Of a stretch of 64,000 nucleotides of DNA, positions 16,248-24,873 are shown in pieces. Position 1 is the stretch's first letter, and each line of letters opens with the position of its first letter. A program made the translations under genes and the position numbers. The notes under the pieces are model-generated. The model was given only the letters and a program-made list of their open reading frames with translations, ran no database searches and was not told the origin of the DNA. The stretch comes from Gramella jeungdoensis (lineage in GTDB: Bacteria > Bacteroidota > Bacteroidia > Flavobacteriales > Flavobacteriaceae): positions 275,447 through 339,446 of the forward strand of contig NZ_JAMSCK010000005.1 of the NCBI RefSeq assembly GCF_023805255.1. The letters run 5' to 3'.

Positions 16248-17148
16248 TTTCCTTATCAACATAATTGGCCCTACCGCAATCGGGAAAACCTCTCTGGCAA
16301 TTGCAGTGGCAAATCATTTTGATACCGAGATAATTTCAGCCGATTCCAGGCAGTTCTTTAAGGAGATGAAGATCGGTACCGCTGTGCCCGAGGCTGACGA
16401 ACTGGAGGCTGCTCCCCATCATTTTATTCAGCATATTTCCATAGAAGATAAATATTCGGTGGGCGATTTTGAAAGAGAGGCCATCGATAAGCTGAAAGAA
16501 CTATTCACTAAGCACAAGGCTGCTGTGATGGTAGGCGGGAGCGGACTTTATATTAAAGCCGTCACCGAAGGTCTGGATGACTTTCCCGAAGTAGATCCCG
16601 AAATAAGAGAGAACCTCAACAAACATCTCGAGGAAGACGGGATAGACTGGTTGCAACAGAAACTTTTCATCCTGGATCCTGAACACTATAAGAATATTGA
16701 TGTACAAAATCCTCACCGCCTGATAAGAGCACTGGAAATATGTATTGGGACCGGAAAAAACTATTCTTCATTTCTCCATAAGGAAAAGCCTGACCGCGAT
16801 TTCAAAACGATAAGCATAGGCCTTACTACAGAGAGAGAGTTGATCTACGACAGGATCAATAAAAGGGTGGATATGATGATAGAGAACGGGCTCGTAGAAG
16901 AAGCTAAGAGACTTTATCCTAAAAGTGAGCTAAATGCTCTGAACACTGTAGGCTATAAAGAGCTTTTTCGATATTTTGAGGGAGAAATTGATCTGGAAAC
17001 GGCTATCTCAGAAATTAAAAAGAATACACGGCGCTTTGCCAAAAGACAGCTTACCTGGTTTAGAAAGGATCCGGATATAAAATGGTTCGAGTATGATGAA
17101 GACCGGGAAAAGATCTTTACTTACCTGGAAAACGAGATGAGTTCCTAA
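16240..17148 (+). CDS. miaA: tRNA dimethylallyltransferase
   Basis: 302 residues, normal for MiaA, which adds a dimethylallyl group to the N6 of adenosine 37 in tRNAs reading U-starting codons (so also the tRNA-Ser(UGA) in this window). Visible motifs: P-loop 'GPTAIGKTSLA' (~10-20), 'ISADSRQFFKEMKIGTA' (the DSRQ catalytic Asp), 'MVGGSGLYIKAVTEG' and 'LNTVGYKELFRYFEGEI' followed by 'KKNTRRFAKRQLTWFRKD'. It overlaps the channel gene by 8 bp and ends 7 bp before the convergent end of the giant repeat protein. Confidence 0.97.
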   Translation: MNNFLINIIGPTAIGKTSLAIAVANHFDTEIISADSRQFFKEMKIGTAVPEADELEAAPHHFIQHISIEDKYSVGDFEREAIDKLKELFTKHKAAVMVGGSGLYIKAVTEGLDDFPEVDPEIRENLNKHLEEDGIDWLQQKLFILDPEHYKNIDVQNPHRLIRALEICIGTGKNYSSFLHKEKPDRDFKTISIGLTTERELIYDRINKRVDMMIENGLVEEAKRLYPKSELNALNTVGYKELFRYFEGEIDLETAISEIKKNTRRFAKRQLTWFRKDPDIKWFEYDEDREKIFTYLENEMSS

Positions 17149-17154
17149 GTAGGA

Positions 17155-20100
17155 CTAATCCCTCTTAAAGATCATCCTCTTAACATAGACACCTTCATTG
17201 GTCTCCAGCTTTAAAACATATACTGCTTCCTGTAATGGTCCCAGATCCATTGCATATTCAGAATCGGTGCTCTCAAAATTCTTCGCCATTATAAACCTAC
17301 CCCTTTTATCAAAAATCTCGACACGTTGTATGCTGACATCTCCCGGAGTTGCAATCTTAAAACTACCGGAATTTGGATTGGGATAGATGAATATGTATTC
17401 AGAACCCGGTAATGGATCGGAGCAGATCTCCTGTTCGGCGAAGACCCGTACTATAGTTGAAGCGGTTGCGGTATTTCCGCTTTCATCCTCGGCGGTTACC
17501 TGGATGATATTCTCTCCCAGATCCTTACAGCTAAAGATCATCTTGCTCAGTGTATAGATCACATCACCATCACATTCATCATAAGACCCATTATTGATAT
17601 CCTCAAAACTGATTGTCGCAACCCCCTGCAGGTTAAGATCTATACTTATATCCCTGAGCTGCAGAACCGGCGGAGTATCGTCTACTACCATAACCGGGAT
17701 CTCACAGCTTCCTTCCAACCTTCCGGTATAAGTAAGCGTCACTGTATTTTCGCCAATATCATTACAGTCAAATAAAAGCTGATCGGCACTTAATTCAATA
17801 CCTTCCGCATTTCCATGATAAAGCAGCCCTATATCCAGACTAGCTTCTCCTTCTGGTCCAAGTCCCAGAACAACCTGAGAGGTACAGCCGAACTCCCCGC
17901 TGCTATCCACCACATTGATAGAAACAAAAATAGTATTCGAATCGTACTCACCGTCATTAGCCACATAAGTGAAGTAGTCCTGCCCAACAAAACCTGTATC
18001 TGGTGTATAAGTGAATGAACCATCAGCATTTAGCTGAAGCGTTCCATTTTCAACATCGGTATCCAGGATCGCGGTAAGCTCGTCATTTTCAGGATCGGTA
18101 TCGTTTACCAGGACCCCATTGGAAGCCGAAACGCTAAGCATTGTATTCATCTCGGTGGTATATTCCTCATCATAGGCCACCGGTGGCTGGTTAACATCAA
18201 TGTTAGAGACGGTCACCTGGACGGTGGTCTCACAGCTTGAAACATTTCCAGACAGATCGGTAACCGTAAGCATCACGGTATTGGCTCCTTCATCGGCTGA
18301 AGTAAATTCTGTTTTATCCAGACTCAGGCTTATATCCCCACAATTATCTGATGATCCGTTATCTATTCGTAAGGGATCAAGATTCACTGTATCTCCCTCA
18401 TTCAGAATGATCTCATAATCACTTACGCATAATGCCTCTGGCGCGATCGTATCTTCCAGGGTCACAAGAAAACTGCATTCATCAGATTCGCCATTCTGTT
18501 CTACCCTCAGGAATACCTCAAATTCTGAACCCGTCACAACAGTACCCGGAGCAGGCTCCTGACTAACTTCTGCCCCGCCTCCATTTGTCACCTGGGCCTC
18601 CCCTGTATAATCCGGGACCTCAAAAGAACAGCCGTCGTCCAGAGATTCAGTCTTATCTGAAGGGCAGGCAATAGACAATGATCCCTCGGTTATCAGATTA
18701 AGCTGAAAACCACAAGTATTCATATTCCCCGCCTGATCTGTCACCGTAAATGATACCTCGGTATCTTCGGTGATTTCCGTCCGTGGCGCAGGATCCTGAA
18801 CCACCTGATAATTCTCGCAATTATCACTTACCTGCAGCTGAGACCTGTAATCGGGTAAGGTATAGGTTTCACCTTCGTTAACCGTGACAGTCTGATCAGA
18901 AATACAAGTTATCGCAGGCTCAATTTCATCTTTTAAAAGCAGGTAGATATCGCAACTTTCGGTTTGGCCTTCATAGCTTGCCGTGATAGTGATAAAGGGA
19001 TCGGCATTTGTGATGGTCGTACTGCCGGGTGGCATGGACTGCTCGATGGTTGCTCCTTCTGGTGAGACCTCAACGATCTCTGAAAAATCGGGAACAAAAT
19101 ACTGGCAATTCTCATCGGCAAATACTTCGTAGTCCCCGGGGCAATTAAGAGATAAGGTAGCACTTACATTAATTGTAACTGTTGCAACATTTGAACTTAA
19201 TTCTCCATCGGTTGCCAGATAAGTAAAGGAATCTTCACCACTAAAACCGGTATCTGGAGTATACGTAAACGAGCCATCCCCATCTAAGTTTAGGCTACCG
19301 TTTGAGACATCGGTTTGTAACTGAGCGGTAAGAGCATCTCCGTCTGGATCAGTGTCATTTGATAACACCCCGTTAGCAGCACTGACCGTCAACGTGGTTT
19401 CAAAACCTGTTGCATAAGAATCTGCCACGGCGGTTGGAGCCTGGTTTGGTTCTGGGTTTACAGTAATGGTGACAGTTACTTCGTTGGAATTTAACTCTCC
19501 GTCATTCACTATATAAGTGAAAGCGTCATCACCACTAAAACCGGCATTAGGAGTATACGTAAATGAGCCATCCCCATCTAAGTTTAGGCTACCGTTTGAG
19601 ACATCGGTTTGTAACTGGGCGGTAAGCGCATCTCCGTCTGGATCAGTGTCATTTGATAACACCCCGTTAGCAGCACTGACCGTCAGCGTGGTTTCAAAAC
19701 CTGTTGCATAAGAATCTGCCACGGCGGTTGGAGCCTGGTTTGGTTCTGGGTTTACAGTAATGGTGACAGTTACTTCGTTGGAATCTAACTCTCCGTCATT
19801 CGCAATATAAGTGAAGGTGTCCTCACCGCTAAAACCTGTATCCGGTGTATACGTAAACGATCCATCCTCATTTAAATTTAGGGTTCCGTTGGAGACATCC
19901 GTTTGTAACTGGGCGATAAGAGCATCTCCGTCTGGATCAGTGTCATTTGATAACACCCCGTTTGCAGCACTGACCGTCAAGGTGGTCTCAAAATCTGTCG
20001 AATAGGAATCTGCTGTAGCGGTTGGAGCCTGGTTTGGTTCTGGGTTTACAGTAATGGTGACAGTGACTTCGTTGGAATCTAACTCTCCGTCATTCGCAAT

Positions 20101-21702
20101 ATAAATGAAGGTATCCTCCCCACTAAAACCGGTATTAGGAGTATACGTAAATGAGCCATCCCCATCTAAGTTTAGGCTACCGTTTGAGACATCAGTTTGT
20201 AACTGGGCAGTAAGCGCATCTCCGTCTGGATCAGTGTCATTTGATAACACCCCATTTGCAGCACTGACCGTCAAGGTGGTCTCAAAATCTGTCGAATAGG
20301 AATCTGCTGTAGCGATTGGAGCCTGATTCGAAACTTCTTCTCCCGTAACAGTTACCTGTACAGTACAGGTATCCTGATTTCCCGCATTATCTGTCACTGT
20401 CATAGTCACAGTATTTTCACCTACATCAGCATCTGTAAAACTGGATTGAGAAAGGGTGATATCTGCTATCCCACAGTTATCGGTCGAACCATTATTTATA
20501 TCATCTACGCTGATTGATGCTGAACCATCCACTAATTGTAATTCAAAATCTCCAACACATTGGGCAATAGGAGATACAATGTCATTACTGGGAGACCTTT
20601 CATAAATCTCAAGGTTGAAATTAATCGCAAGACCATCTAATTCTCCATCATTCAGATACATTTTATCACAATCATCCAAAGCAATATCTACTGGAAACTG
20701 AATATCATCAGGCTTTGAATTAACCGGAGCATCATTAATAGTTTTAACCCAATTCAAACTTGAATTATAAACCTGTATTTTAAAATCCCCAGCCGCAATA
20801 CCAGCACTAATTTCATTATACAATCCCAAAATTTCAAAAAAGCCTAGATTTCCATTTACCAACTCAAAAACCTGATTCAGCTCTATTCGATCAGCATAAT
20901 CAACCACATAAACAAAATCGAAATTATCTATAAAAATACTTCCTGTAGAGCCTATGTTATCCAGCGTTTTGACATATTCCAATTGCTTATTAAAAACCAA
21001 GGTTTCACCATTATTTTCAGCATGGCCAATAAAAATATAATCATCGTTTGCCGCTACGCGATAAGGATTGTTTAAAGGATGACTACCTGTCCCCTGCCAA
21101 CTTCTAAAATTACCATCGGCATAATATATTTTAAGGAAATATCTTTCAGTTACTGCAGCGTTATCTCCTCTATATGCATCTACAATGTATAGATTATCAT
21201 TGCGATCAAATTCAAGTCCTGTAGGTTGCCAGAACTCATCTCTTCCATCTCCCCCAGTTCCTACTCCAATAGCTCCTAGAGAAGCTCCTGAAGTGTCAAA
21301 TTTCTTTATTAGTTTGGAGCCACTGTCCGCTATATAAATGACATCATTACTGTCTAATGCAAGATCTAAAGGGGCATTCAACTGACCGGGATCACCTAAT
21401 TGATCATTTATTATTTTTTCATAACTCCCAGTTTCATAATTGTATTTAAATACTCCTTTTCCAAATGTTAGAATATAGACATTGCCCTCCGAATCAGTAT
21501 CCACTGCCAGCACCATTCCGGAAGTGTCATCAGCATCCGCTCCATCTATAAATCTAGAATCAAGATGAGTGAATGAAGGAATTTCAGTCGATGGATCCTG
21601 CCCAAAACCCTCTATAAAAAAAACAAAAAAAAGTAAAAAGAAAGTGCAAGCCTTCCCTAGCGGAAAGCCCTTAGAATAACATATATCGGCTGCACTTATC
21701 AA
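17155..21702 (-). CDS. Giant T9SS-exported surface protein with NHL propeller, HYR and tandem cadherin-like repeats
   Basis: 1515 residues from a TTG start; signal-like hydrophobic stretch 'CTFFLLFFVFFIEGFGQ' near residue 19. Residues ~45-380 are NHL/beta-propeller-like ('NAPLDLALDSNDVIYIADSG', 'QPTGLEFDRNDNLYIVDAY'). HYR-type modules with 'NCGIADITLSQSSFTDADVG' follow. Four near-identical 98-residue VCBS/cadherin-like repeats span ~459-850, each with 'GVLSNDTDPDGD', a probable calcium-binding loop. More HYR modules come next, then a diverged fifth repeat (~1171-1268). The end (~1441-1515) is a type IX sorting domain ('YPNPNSGSFKI', 'AVYVLKLETNEGVYVKRMIF'). Likely a cell-surface or released adhesin-like protein. 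Confidence 0.88.
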   Translation of the reverse strand: MISAADICYSKGFPLGKACTFFLLFFVFFIEGFGQDPSTEIPSFTHLDSRFIDGADADDTSGMVLAVDTDSEGNVYILTFGKGVFKYNYETGSYEKIINDQLGDPGQLNAPLDLALDSNDVIYIADSGSKLIKKFDTSGASLGAIGVGTGGDGRDEFWQPTGLEFDRNDNLYIVDAYRGDNAAVTERYFLKIYYADGNFRSWQGTGSHPLNNPYRVAANDDYIFIGHAENNGETLVFNKQLEYVKTLDNIGSTGSIFIDNFDFVYVVDYADRIELNQVFELVNGNLGFFEILGLYNEISAGIAAGDFKIQVYNSSLNWVKTINDAPVNSKPDDIQFPVDIALDDCDKMYLNDGELDGLAINFNLEIYERSPSNDIVSPIAQCVGDFELQLVDGSASISVDDINNGSTDNCGIADITLSQSSFTDADVGENTVTMTVTDNAGNQDTCTVQVTVTGEEVSNQAPIATADSYSTDFETTLTVSAANGVLSNDTDPDGDALTAQLQTDVSNGSLNLDGDGSFTYTPNTGFSGEDTFIYIANDGELDSNEVTVTITVNPEPNQAPTATADSYSTDFETTLTVSAANGVLSNDTDPDGDALIAQLQTDVSNGTLNLNEDGSFTYTPDTGFSGEDTFTYIANDGELDSNEVTVTITVNPEPNQAPTAVADSYATGFETTLTVSAANGVLSNDTDPDGDALTAQLQTDVSNGSLNLDGDGSFTYTPNAGFSGDDAFTYIVNDGELNSNEVTVTITVNPEPNQAPTAVADSYATGFETTLTVSAANGVLSNDTDPDGDALTAQLQTDVSNGSLNLDGDGSFTYTPDTGFSGEDSFTYLATDGELSSNVATVTINVSATLSLNCPGDYEVFADENCQYFVPDFSEIVEVSPEGATIEQSMPPGSTTITNADPFITITASYEGQTESCDIYLLLKDEIEPAITCISDQTVTVNEGETYTLPDYRSQLQVSDNCENYQVVQDPAPRTEITEDTEVSFTVTDQAGNMNTCGFQLNLITEGSLSIACPSDKTESLDDGCSFEVPDYTGEAQVTNGGGAEVSQEPAPGTVVTGSEFEVFLRVEQNGESDECSFLVTLEDTIAPEALCVSDYEIILNEGDTVNLDPLRIDNGSSDNCGDISLSLDKTEFTSADEGANTVMLTVTDLSGNVSSCETTVQVTVSNIDVNQPPVAYDEEYTTEMNTMLSVSASNGVLVNDTDPENDELTAILDTDVENGTLQLNADGSFTYTPDTGFVGQDYFTYVANDGEYDSNTIFVSINVVDSSGEFGCTSQVVLGLGPEGEASLDIGLLYHGNAEGIELSADQLLFDCNDIGENTVTLTYTGRLEGSCEIPVMVVDDTPPVLQLRDISIDLNLQGVATISFEDINNGSYDECDGDVIYTLSKMIFSCKDLGENIIQVTAEDESGNTATASTIVRVFAEQEICSDPLPGSEYIFIYPNPNSGSFKIATPGDVSIQRVEIFDKRGRFIMAKNFESTDSEYAMDLGPLQEAVYVLKLETNEGVYVKRMIFKRD
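19150..20328 (-). repeat. Four tandem 294-bp repeats inside the giant gene
   Basis: Copies begin at 20328, 20034, 19740 and 19446 (minus strand), each starting with codons for NQAP. Period is exactly 294 bp (98 codons). Long stretches are identical at the DNA level, including synonymous sites. The fourth copy diverges at its 3' end, and a much older fifth copy starts at 18192. This points to recent unequal recombination or conversion. Confidence 0.92.
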
Positions 21703-21852
21703 GTCTGGGCTTATTTGGTGAACGCCATAAAGATAAGTATTGTAGGAAAACCGTTCTTAAAATTATGCTAAGATTAGAATATTTGGTCTTTAACAGACCG
21801 GAAAGAAAAATTACCGGGATTTTCACCTGTTGAAAAACATATAGCGAAAGTC

Positions 21853-21886
21853 ATACTGCATCATGTTCTGTCCCATGATGCAGTAT
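21853..21886 (-). terminator. Strong hairpin downstream of rprY
   Basis: ATACTGCATCATG (21853-21865) and CATGATGCAGTAT (21874-21886) pair perfectly over 13 bp with an 8-nt loop, 25 bp past the rprY stop codon. No T-run follows on the minus strand. It could end the rprXY transcript, protect its 3' end, or be a protein-binding palindrome ahead of the giant gene. Confidence 0.55.
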
Positions 21887-21910
21887 TTCTCCCGGAAACT
21901 GAAAAAAACC

Positions 21911-22633
21911 TTAAGCTTCGGTCTCTTCCTTGTTCTTTACAACAAGTCTGAAACCTTCTCCGTGGATATTCAGTATCTCCACATTCTCATCTTTTTTCAG
22001 ATATTTTCTAAGCTTGGCAATGTATACATCCATACTTCTGGAGGTGAAATAGTTATCATCTCTCCAGATCTTGGTAAGTGCAAGCTCCCTTGGCATAAGA
22101 TCGTTCTCGTGCAATGCCAGTAATCTTAATAGTTCGTTCTCTTTTGGAGAAAGTTTTTGTGGTTCCTCATCCTTGAAGGTAAGGAATCTCAGTTTTGAGT
22201 TCAGGTGGAAATCACCAATCTCGAATTCAAATTGCTTGCTATCGGCAACACTATCGGTCGCTTTGCGCTGCATGATAGCCTTTATCTTCATAAGAAGCAC
22301 CTCGCTGTCAAAAGGCTTGTTAAGGTAATCGTCTGCCCCAACCTTATAGCCTTTCAATACATCTTCTTTCATCGCCTTGGCGGTAAGGAAGATAATAGGT
22401 ATTTCTTCATTCTTGTCTCTAATTTCCTTTGCAAGGGTAAAGCCGTCCTTGTACGGCATCATCACGTCCAGGATGCAAAGATCAAAATCGTCCTTTTTGA
22501 ATTTTTCAAATCCTTCCATTCCATTTTTGGCGTGGGTAACCTCGTAATCGTTCATCGCGAGGTAATCTTTAAGAACCGTTCCGAAGTTTGGATCGTCCTC
22601 TACTAACAGAATTTTTTTGTTTTCAGTTTCCAT
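21911..22633 (-). CDS. rprY: OmpR-family response regulator (RprY-like)
   Basis: 240 residues. Receiver domain (~6-120): acidic pair in 'LLVEDDPNFGTVL', phosphorylation site Asp56 in 'CILDVMMPYKDGF', Thr in 'IIFLTAKAMKEDVLKGYKVG' and the Lys of 'DDYLNKPF'. The C-terminal winged-helix DNA-binding domain (~140-235) contains 'LSPKENELLRLLALHENDLM' and 'RSMDVYIAKLRKYLKKDENV'. The partner histidine kinase ends 4 bp upstream of its start, so the pair is one operon. The RprY name follows overall resemblance to the Bacteroides fragilis regulator; its targets here are unknown. Confidence 0.9.
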   Translation of the reverse strand: METENKKILLVEDDPNFGTVLKDYLAMNDYEVTHAKNGMEGFEKFKKDDFDLCILDVMMPYKDGFTLAKEIRDKNEEIPIIFLTAKAMKEDVLKGYKVGADDYLNKPFDSEVLLMKIKAIMQRKATDSVADSKQFEFEIGDFHLNSKLRFLTFKDEEPQKLSPKENELLRLLALHENDLMPRELALTKIWRDDNYFTSRSMDVYIAKLRKYLKKDENVEILNIHGEGFRLVVKNKEETEA

Positions 22634-22637
22634 GTAT

Positions 22638-24215
22638 TTAAGATATTAGTGGTAGTTTAATAATAAAGGTACTTCCTTTTCCTTTCTCGCTGTTCACGGT
22701 GATGGTTCCATGATGATCTTCCACGATCTGCCTTGCATAGGCAAGACCAAGGCCGTGGCCTTTAACATTATGGATATCGCCAGTGTGTTCGCGATAGAAT
22801 TTTTCAAATATTTTTTTCTGAACCAGTTTGGTCATTCCAACACCCTGGTCCCTGATCTCACAGTAAATATAATTCTTAACGTTCGCCGTATAAATATCTA
22901 TCCTGGGAGCATCTTCAGAATATTTAATGGCATTATCAAGGATATTCACGATCACATTGGTGAAATGATCCTGATTAGCGAGGATCGAAGAGCGCAAAGC
23001 TCCAAAATGCGTCTGAATATATCCACCACGATCGTCAACTATAAGTTCAACATGATTTACAGCATCAAGAATTATATCGTGTAACTGGTATCTTTCCTTT
23101 TTAAGGTCAAGTTCGTTTTTTTCCAGTTTAGAGATACGCAGCACGTTCTCTACCTGTGCGTGCATTCTCCTGTTCTCATCCTTGATCATTTGCAAATACC
23201 TTGACACCTTAGACTGATCGTCCGCGATCTTCGGATTCTTGATCGCGTCTAAAGCAAGATTGATAGTTGCAATAGGAGTCTTGAACTCGTGGGTCATATT
23301 ATTAATAAAGTCTGTCTTAATCTGTGATATCTGTCTTTGTTTGATCAATTGTGAAAGGGCACTTGAATACGCGATCACGATGATCAAAGTAAATATGATA
23401 GAGAGGCAGGCCATCAGGATCACTGAAGACAATACCGCTTCTTTCTTATTAGTAAAGTTAACCAATAATTGGTAACCACTGCTCCCTACACTATCCATAA
23501 ATAAGGGTACGGCATAGGTTGCAGGGTGATTAAGGCTAAAATTATCTGAATGCAGATTGGTCGCTATGGAATTATTGTAAACCCCGTATTCGAAATCGGT
23601 CTTCAGATCTCTTTCTACCAGTTGCTCTTCCAGTAACTCTTCAATGGTCTCTTCAGATACACGCTTATGCACGGGTAATCTGTTCACAAGTTCAGAAATG
23701 GCAGAACGCAGAATATCCTTTTCCACCTCTTCCATCCTGGAAATACGTTCTATATGCTCAATTCGCTGCCTTGCACTTAAATTTTCCCCGTCCAGCTGAT
23801 TATTGTTAACAATATCGGTCACCCTTTTATTTATCATTTTAGTGAACTGAATACTGTCCTGAGCAAATTGTAAAAACCCCGAGGTTACCTTATAATCTTC
23901 CTCGAGTATGGTCTCAGAATTAAAATAGGTCTCATTTCTATTCTCGTCCCGCCGGGAATAAAAATATTCGGTTAAGGTTCTGTCACTAAGTTTGCTGTTA
24001 GAACTGTCAGGATTCTTGAACTGAAAATAATATTTCTCAAACTCCCTGTTCTGGATCTCTTCCGACACATTTAATAAAACCTGTTTCGCATCATAAGAGA
24101 ACTGCTGCTCCCGGTCATCTATAGTGCTTTTAATCCAATATCCCTGAACGAAAATAATACCGATTAGGGACAAACTCATCAGGGCAACGAGAAGGACAAA
24201 AAGCTTCTTATTCAT
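22638..24215 (-). CDS. rprX: Membrane sensor histidine kinase (RprX-like)
   Basis: 525 residues. TM1 (~5-27), a periplasmic sensor region of ~230 residues, TM2 (~260-286), then HisKA with His309 in 'NNMTHEFKTPIATINLAL'. The HATPase domain has the N box 'NVIVNILDNAIKYS', G1 'IRDQGVGM' and G2 'VKGHGLGLAYARQIVEDHHG'. It would autophosphorylate in response to an envelope signal and pass phosphate to RprY, encoded 4 bp downstream. A TAnnTTTG promoter ends only 5 bp before the ATG, and an inverted repeat lies just upstream (24234-24271), suggesting leaderless, possibly autoregulated expression. Confidence 0.93.
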   Translation of the reverse strand: MNKKLFVLLVALMSLSLIGIIFVQGYWIKSTIDDREQQFSYDAKQVLLNVSEEIQNREFEKYYFQFKNPDSSNSKLSDRTLTEYFYSRRDENRNETYFNSETILEEDYKVTSGFLQFAQDSIQFTKMINKRVTDIVNNNQLDGENLSARQRIEHIERISRMEEVEKDILRSAISELVNRLPVHKRVSEETIEELLEEQLVERDLKTDFEYGVYNNSIATNLHSDNFSLNHPATYAVPLFMDSVGSSGYQLLVNFTNKKEAVLSSVILMACLSIIFTLIIVIAYSSALSQLIKQRQISQIKTDFINNMTHEFKTPIATINLALDAIKNPKIADDQSKVSRYLQMIKDENRRMHAQVENVLRISKLEKNELDLKKERYQLHDIILDAVNHVELIVDDRGGYIQTHFGALRSSILANQDHFTNVIVNILDNAIKYSEDAPRIDIYTANVKNYIYCEIRDQGVGMTKLVQKKIFEKFYREHTGDIHNVKGHGLGLAYARQIVEDHHGTITVNSEKGKGSTFIIKLPLIS

Positions 24216-24220
24216 GCGGT

Positions 24221-24228
24221 CAAAAGTA
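24221..24228 (-). promoter_or_regulatory. TAnnTTTG promoter element of rprXY
   Basis: On the minus strand, TACTTTTG ends at 24221 and the ATG starts at 24215, so the predicted transcription start falls at or within a base or two of the start codon. Confidence 0.6.
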
Positions 24229-24233
24229 ATATT

Positions 24234-24271
24234 TTAACATTTAGACATTAAAGTGTTTAACCAAATGTTAA
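24234..24271. promoter_or_regulatory. Inverted repeat upstream of rprXY, candidate operator
   Basis: TTAACATTT (24234-24242) and AAATGTTAA (24263-24271) are perfect 9-bp arms separated by 20 bp (about three helical turns centre to centre). It sits just upstream of the -7 element, where an OmpR-family dimer pair could bind. Confidence 0.5.
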
Positions 24272-24279
24272 CAGAACTT

Positions 24280-24873
24280 CTAGCAATTTTTGCCTGCTTT
24301 TAAGATTTCTTCGTGAATATGTTCAACCTGAAGTCGGGTCTCCTTTAAATCCTCGTTTTTTATTGTGAAATCGGCGAGTTTAGTCTTTTTTTCATCGCTC
24401 CACTGATTGTTCATTCTTTGCTGAATTTCCTCTTTGGAGCTGTTATCCCTTTCCTGTAGTCGGGCAATTCTTAACTTTTGTGGAGCGGTAACAAGGATAT
24501 TGAGATCGCATTTTTTAAAGCTTCCTGTTTCGAATAAAATAGCCGCCTCATAGATCACATAATCTGCCGATTGTTCCTGGAGCCAGTTCTTAAAATCCTG
24601 CTCTACCGCAGGATGTATGATCCTGTTGAGTTTTTCCAGAAGGTCCTTATTATTAAAAACCTTCGAAGCGATAAATTTACGGTTAGGGCTATTCCCTTCA
24701 TATGCTTCAGGCCCAAATAAGGAAATAACATTTTCACGGATTTTAGAGGAAGTATTAAGCAATCTTTTTCCGGCATCATCGGCAATGTAAACCGGGATTT
24801 CAAGATCCCTGAAAAAACCGGCCACGGTAGTTTTTCCACTTCCTATTCCACCTGTAAGCCCAACTATTTTCAT
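24280..24873 (-). CDS. coaE: Dephospho-CoA kinase
   Basis: 197 residues, normal for CoaE, which phosphorylates the 3'-hydroxyl of dephospho-CoA in the last step of coenzyme A synthesis. The P-loop is 'GLTGGIGSGKTTVAGFF' (~5-21). Also visible are 'VYIADDAGKRLL' (substrate Asp), 'IIHPAVEQDFKNWL' and the lid region 'RIARLQERDNSSKEEIQQRM'. Its start overlaps the end of the YbbR-like gene by 4 bp. The coaBC gene for two earlier CoA steps is also in this window (30425-31633). Confidence 0.95.
   Translation of the reverse strand: MKIVGLTGGIGSGKTTVAGFFRDLEIPVYIADDAGKRLLNTSSKIRENVISLFGPEAYEGNSPNRKFIASKVFNNKDLLEKLNRIIHPAVEQDFKNWLQEQSADYVIYEAAILFETGSFKKCDLNILVTAPQKLRIARLQERDNSSKEEIQQRMNNQWSDEKKTKLADFTIKNEDLKETRLQVEHIHEEILKAGKNC

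Noticed and set aside
19517..20299. Three similar 64-codon plus-strand frames spaced 294 bp apart
   Set aside because: They are antisense shadows of the tandem repeats in the giant protein.
19150..20328. Possible CRISPR-like periodic repeats
   Set aside because: The period is 294 bp, repeats are coding and in frame, and there are no short repeats with unique spacers.
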